Positions 60,779-64,000 of a stretch of DNA of 64,000 bases are shown one piece after another. The DNA comes from Misgurnus anguillicaudatus (lineage: Eukaryota; Chordata; Actinopteri; Cypriniformes; Cobitidae): the NCBI RefSeq assembly GCF_027580225.2, contig NC_073352.2, forward strand, positions 2,730,501 to 2,794,500. Direction: 5' to 3'. The notes under the pieces were generated by a model, which was not told the origin of the DNA, searched no databases, and saw only the letters and a program-made list of their open reading frames with translations. Position 1 is the stretch's first letter; each line of letters begins with the position of its first letter. The position numbers were made by a program, and so were the translations under genes.

Positions 60779-63700
60779 TGGGCAGCTTATTGCCTGCAAA
60801 TTCTATTTTGCCTACCCAAATCCAGTAGGTTGTTCATTTTATTACTGTTCCTATGTCTCCTGAAGCAGTCTTCCTAGCTGATGTGGGCTTAAGATTTCTG
60901 CTGGACATTTGAGATGAAATTTAAGATAGAGTTCTGGACATAACATTCAGTGCTTTCAGGCTAAATGTATTCATGTAAGTTTCAATTTAAGAAAGATTCC
61001 TGGACCTAAAATTAGCAAATAATACAGCAGATGCCAACAGTGTCTTTGTGTTTTGAAAGAAGCAAAGAAATCTTCTTTAGATCTGATAGTTTTTATGTAT
61101 TTGTGGGTTTAACTCTGACTGTACAAGCCAACAATCTGAGCCTAGGCAGCAATAAACAGGAGCAGATTTTGTCAGCCCGGCTTCAACTCATCCTCTGTAG
61201 TCTAGTGGTTAGAGCACTGATTCTCCCATATGGGAGACCTGGGTTCAAGTCCCACAAGGTTTAAGTGGAATTCTCTACTGACAAGTAGTCACTTCTTTAT
61301 CTCTGATAGAGTTTGTGGGCAGCTTATTGCCTGCAAATTCTATTTTGCCTACCCAAATCCAGTAGGTTGTTCATTTTATTACTGTTCCTATGTGTCCTGA
61401 AGCAGTCTTCCTAGCTGATGTGGGCTTAAGATTTCTGCTGGACATTTGAGATGAAATTTAAGATAGAGTTCTGGACATAACATTCAGTGCTTTCAGGCTA
61501 AATGTATTCATGTAAGTTTCAATTTAAGAAAGATTCCTGGACATAAAATTAGCAAATAATACAGCAGATGCCAACAGTGTCTTTGTGTTTTGAAAGAAGC
61601 AAACGAATCTTCTTTAGATCTGATAGTTTTTATGTATTTGTGGGTTTAACTCTGACTGTACAAGCCAACAGTCTGAGCATAGGCAGCAATAAACAGGAGC
61701 AGATTTGGTCAGCCCGGTTTCAACTCATCCTCTGTAGTCTAGTGGTTAGAGCACTGATTCTCCCATATGGGAGACCTGGGTTCAAGTCCCACAAGGTTTA
61801 AGTGGAGTTCTCTACTGACAAGTAGTCACTTCTTTATCTCTGATAGAGTTTGTGGGCAGCTTATTGCCTGCAAATTCTATTTTGCCTACCCAAATCCAGT
61901 AGGTTGTTCATTTTATTACTGTTCCTATGTCTCCTGAAGCAGTCTTCCTAGCTGATGTGGGCTTAAGATTTCTGCTGGACATTTGAGATGAAATTTAAGA
62001 TAGAGTTCTGGACATAACATTCAGTGCTTTCAGGCTAAATGTATTCATGTAAGTTTCAATTTAAGAAAGATTCCTGGACATAAAATTAGCAAATAATACA
62101 GCAGATGCCAACAGTGTCTTTGTGTTTTGAAAGAAGCAAACAAATCTTCTTTAGATCTGATAGTTTTTATGTATTTGTGGGTTTAACTCTGACTGTACAA
62201 GCCAACAGTCTGAGCATAGGCAGCAATAAACAGGAGCAGATTTTGTCAGCCCGGTTTCAACTCATCCTCTGTAGTCTAGTGGTTAGAGCACTGATTCTCC
62301 CATATGGGAGACCTGGGTTCAAGTCCCACAGGGTTTAAGTGGAGTTCTCTACTGACAAGTAGTCACTTCTTTATCTCTGATAGAGTTTGTGGGCAGCTTA
62401 TAGCCTGCAAATTCTATTTTGCCTACCCAAACCCAGTAGGTTGTTCATTTTATTACTGTTCCTATGTCTCCTGAAGCAGTCTTCCTAGCTGATGTGGGCT
62501 TAAGATTTCTGCTAGACATTTGAGATGAAATTTAAGATAGAGTTCTGGACATAACATTCAGTGCTTTCAGGCTAAATGTATTAATGTAAGTTTCAATTTA
62601 AGAAAGATTCCTGGACATAAAATTAGCAAATAATACAGCAGATGCCAACAGTGTCTTTGTGTTTTGAAAGAAGCAAACAAATCTTCTTTAGATCTGATAG
62701 TTTTTATGTATTTGTGGGTTTAACTCTGACTGTACAAGCCAACAGTCTGGGCATAGGCAGCAATAAACAGGAGCAGATTTTGTCAGCCCAGCTTCAACTC
62801 ATCCTCTGTAGTCTAGTGGTTAGAGCACTGATTCTCCCATATGGGAGACCTGGGTTCAAGTCCCACAGGGTTTAAGTGGAGTTCTCTACTGACAAGTAGT
62901 CACTTCTTTATCTCTGATAGAGTTTGTGGGCAGCTTATAGCCTGCAAATTCTATTTTGCCTACCCAAATCCAGTGGGTTGTTCATTTTATTACTGTTCCT
63001 ATGTCTCCTGAAGCAGTCTTCCTAGCTGATGTGGGCTTAAGATTTCTGCTGGACATTTGAGATGAAATTTAAGATAGAGTTCTGGACATAACATTCAGTG
63101 CTTTCAGGCTAAATGTATTCATGTAAGTCTCAATTTAAGAAAGATTCCTGGACATAAAATTAGCAAATAATACAGCAGATGCCAACAGTGTCTTTGTGTT
63201 TTGAAAGAAGCAAACAAATCTTCTTTAGATCTGATAGTTTTTATGTATTTGTGGGTTTAACTCTGACTGTACAAGCCAACAGTCTGAGCATAGGCAGCAA
63301 TAAACAGGAGCAGATTTTGTCAGCCCGGTTTCAACTCATCCTCTGTAGTCTAGTGGTTAGAGCACCGATTCTCCCATATGGGAGACCTGGGTTCAAGTCC
63401 CACAGGGTTTAAGTGGAGTTCTCTACTGACAAGTAGTCACTTCTTTATCTCTGATAGAGTTTGTGGGCAGCTTATAGCCTGCAAATTCTATTTTGCCTAC
63501 CCAAATCCAGTAGGTTGTTCATTTTATTACTGTTCCTATGTCTCCTGAAGCAGTCTTCCTAGCTGATTTGGGCTTAAGATTTCTGCTGGACATTTGAGAT
63601 GAAATTTAAGATAGAGTTCTGGATATAACATTCAGTGCTTTCAGGCTAAATGTATTCATGTAAGTCTCAATTTAAGAAAGATTCCTGGACATAAAATTAG

Positions 63701-63875
63701 CAAATAATACAGCAGATGCCAACAGTGTCTTTGTGTTTTGAAAGAAGCAAACAAATCTTCTTTAGATCTGATAGTTTTTATGTATTTGTGGGTTTAACTC
63801 TGACTGTACAAGCCAACAGTCTGAGCATAGGCAGCAATAAACAGGAGCAGACTTTGTCAGCCCGGTTTCAACTCA
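59580..63875 (+). repeat. Eight in-phase 537-bp monomers (starts 59580 + 537k)
   Basis: This stretch contains a clear six-monomer duplication: marks at about 59.3-60.7 kb recur 3222 bp later. Between the copies lie two monomers whose tRNA-like part ends ACAAGG (starts 61191 and 61728). Confidence 0.95.
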
Positions 63876-64000
63876 TCCTCTGTAGTCTAGTGGTTAGAGC
63901 ACTGATTCTCCCATATGGGAGACCTGGGTTCAAGTCCCACAGGGTTTAAGTGGAGTTCTCTACTGACAAGTAGTCACTTCTTTATCTCTGATAGAGTTTG
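62500..64000 (+). repeat. Six-monomer-offset duplication, copy 2
   Basis: The partner of 59280-60778. Private to this copy: GGATATAAC near 63622; AAACCCAGTAGG near 62430 lies just outside it. The few private differences make this one of the youngest rearrangements in the window. Confidence 0.87.
63876..64000 (+). repeat. Partial last monomer, cut at the window edge
   Basis: It has a complete, ordinary tRNA-like element (63876-63947) and then runs off the window. The array evidently continues. Confidence 0.95.

Larger units (their letters stand above)
1..64000 (+). repeat. Tandem satellite array, ~537-bp monomer, 118 full copies
   Basis: The whole window is one head-to-tail array. Recognisable landmarks (the B box, the CATATG palindrome, an AGATCT site, a five-T run) recur at 537-bp steps from end to end, always on the same strand. 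Only five net single-base indels shift the phase (near 6293, 9204, 32721, 56458 and 59478). Monomers differ from each other at a small set of recurring diagnostic sites rather than at random, which is the usual mark of concerted evolution by unequal crossover and gene conversion. The consensus is AT-rich with one CpG. No transposon, microsatellite tract, inverted monomer or non-repeat spacer interrupts it. That the array extends beyond both edges is inferred from the cut monomers at each end. I do not recognise it as a named satellite. Confidence 0.98.

Noticed and set aside
1..64000. CRISPR array or other repeat-spacer system
   Set aside because: The repeated unit is 537 bp and contiguous with no unique spacers between copies, and there are no cas-like genes.
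1..64000. Centromeric satellite with a CENP-B box
   Set aside because: I saw no TTCG...CGGG type box in the monomer; centromere function cannot be judged from sequence alone and is not claimed.
1..64000. Tandem rRNA, 5S rRNA, histone or snRNA gene cluster
   Set aside because: No recognisable rRNA, snRNA or histone sequence is present in the monomer.
1..64000. Assembly artefact (one monomer copied by software)
   Set aside because: Monomers carry many linked private variants and distinct indels, which a simple copy would not make. False duplication of some larger blocks still cannot be excluded without the reads.

Overview
This window is a single, uninterrupted tandem array of one ~537-bp satellite monomer, always in the same orientation. 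There are 119 monomer starts, 118 of them complete, plus a cut monomer at each window edge. I see no other gene, mobile-element insertion, inversion or unique spacer in the 64 kb. The monomer is AT-rich, and its consensus keeps only one CpG, which suggests a large eukaryotic genome with CpG methylation (vertebrate-like). The sequence does not identify the species.

Each monomer carries one 72-nt tRNA-derived element on the + strand. It has an A-box-like motif (TAGTCTAGTGG) and a good B box (GGTTCAAGTCC), separated by a spacing normal for internal RNA polymerase III promoters. T-runs that could act as Pol III terminators follow about 150 nt downstream. The tRNA body is degenerate: the anticodon arm is replaced by a 16-bp perfect palindrome and the acceptor and T stems are imperfect. 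It looks like a SINE-type or pseudo-tRNA promoter rather than a decoding tRNA. Its first 22 nt resemble vertebrate tRNA-Glu. A 77-codon reading frame runs through almost every monomer and ends inside the tRNA-like part, but its variation pattern does not look like a protein gene.

Layout, using the tRNA-like start as monomer start: cut monomer 1-512; monomers from 513 every 537 bp, with phase changes from single-base deletions in the monomers at 5883, 9104, 32194 and 56358 and a one-base insertion in the monomer at 59042; cut monomer 63876-64000. Region 1-9.6 kb has 2- and 3-monomer higher-order repeats. Region 9.6-28 kb has nested duplications with offsets of 5, 14 and 25 monomers. Region 28-46 kb is highly homogeneous. 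Region 46-52 kb has a duplicated dimer carrying a divergent monomer type. Region 52.5-64 kb shares rare variants with 0-9.5 kb and ends in a 6-monomer duplication.

No genes work together here in the usual sense. The most interesting possibility is that this is a satellite in which every repeat has its own Pol III promoter, so the array could give large amounts of a short non-coding RNA, or act as a dense field of TFIIIC binding sites.
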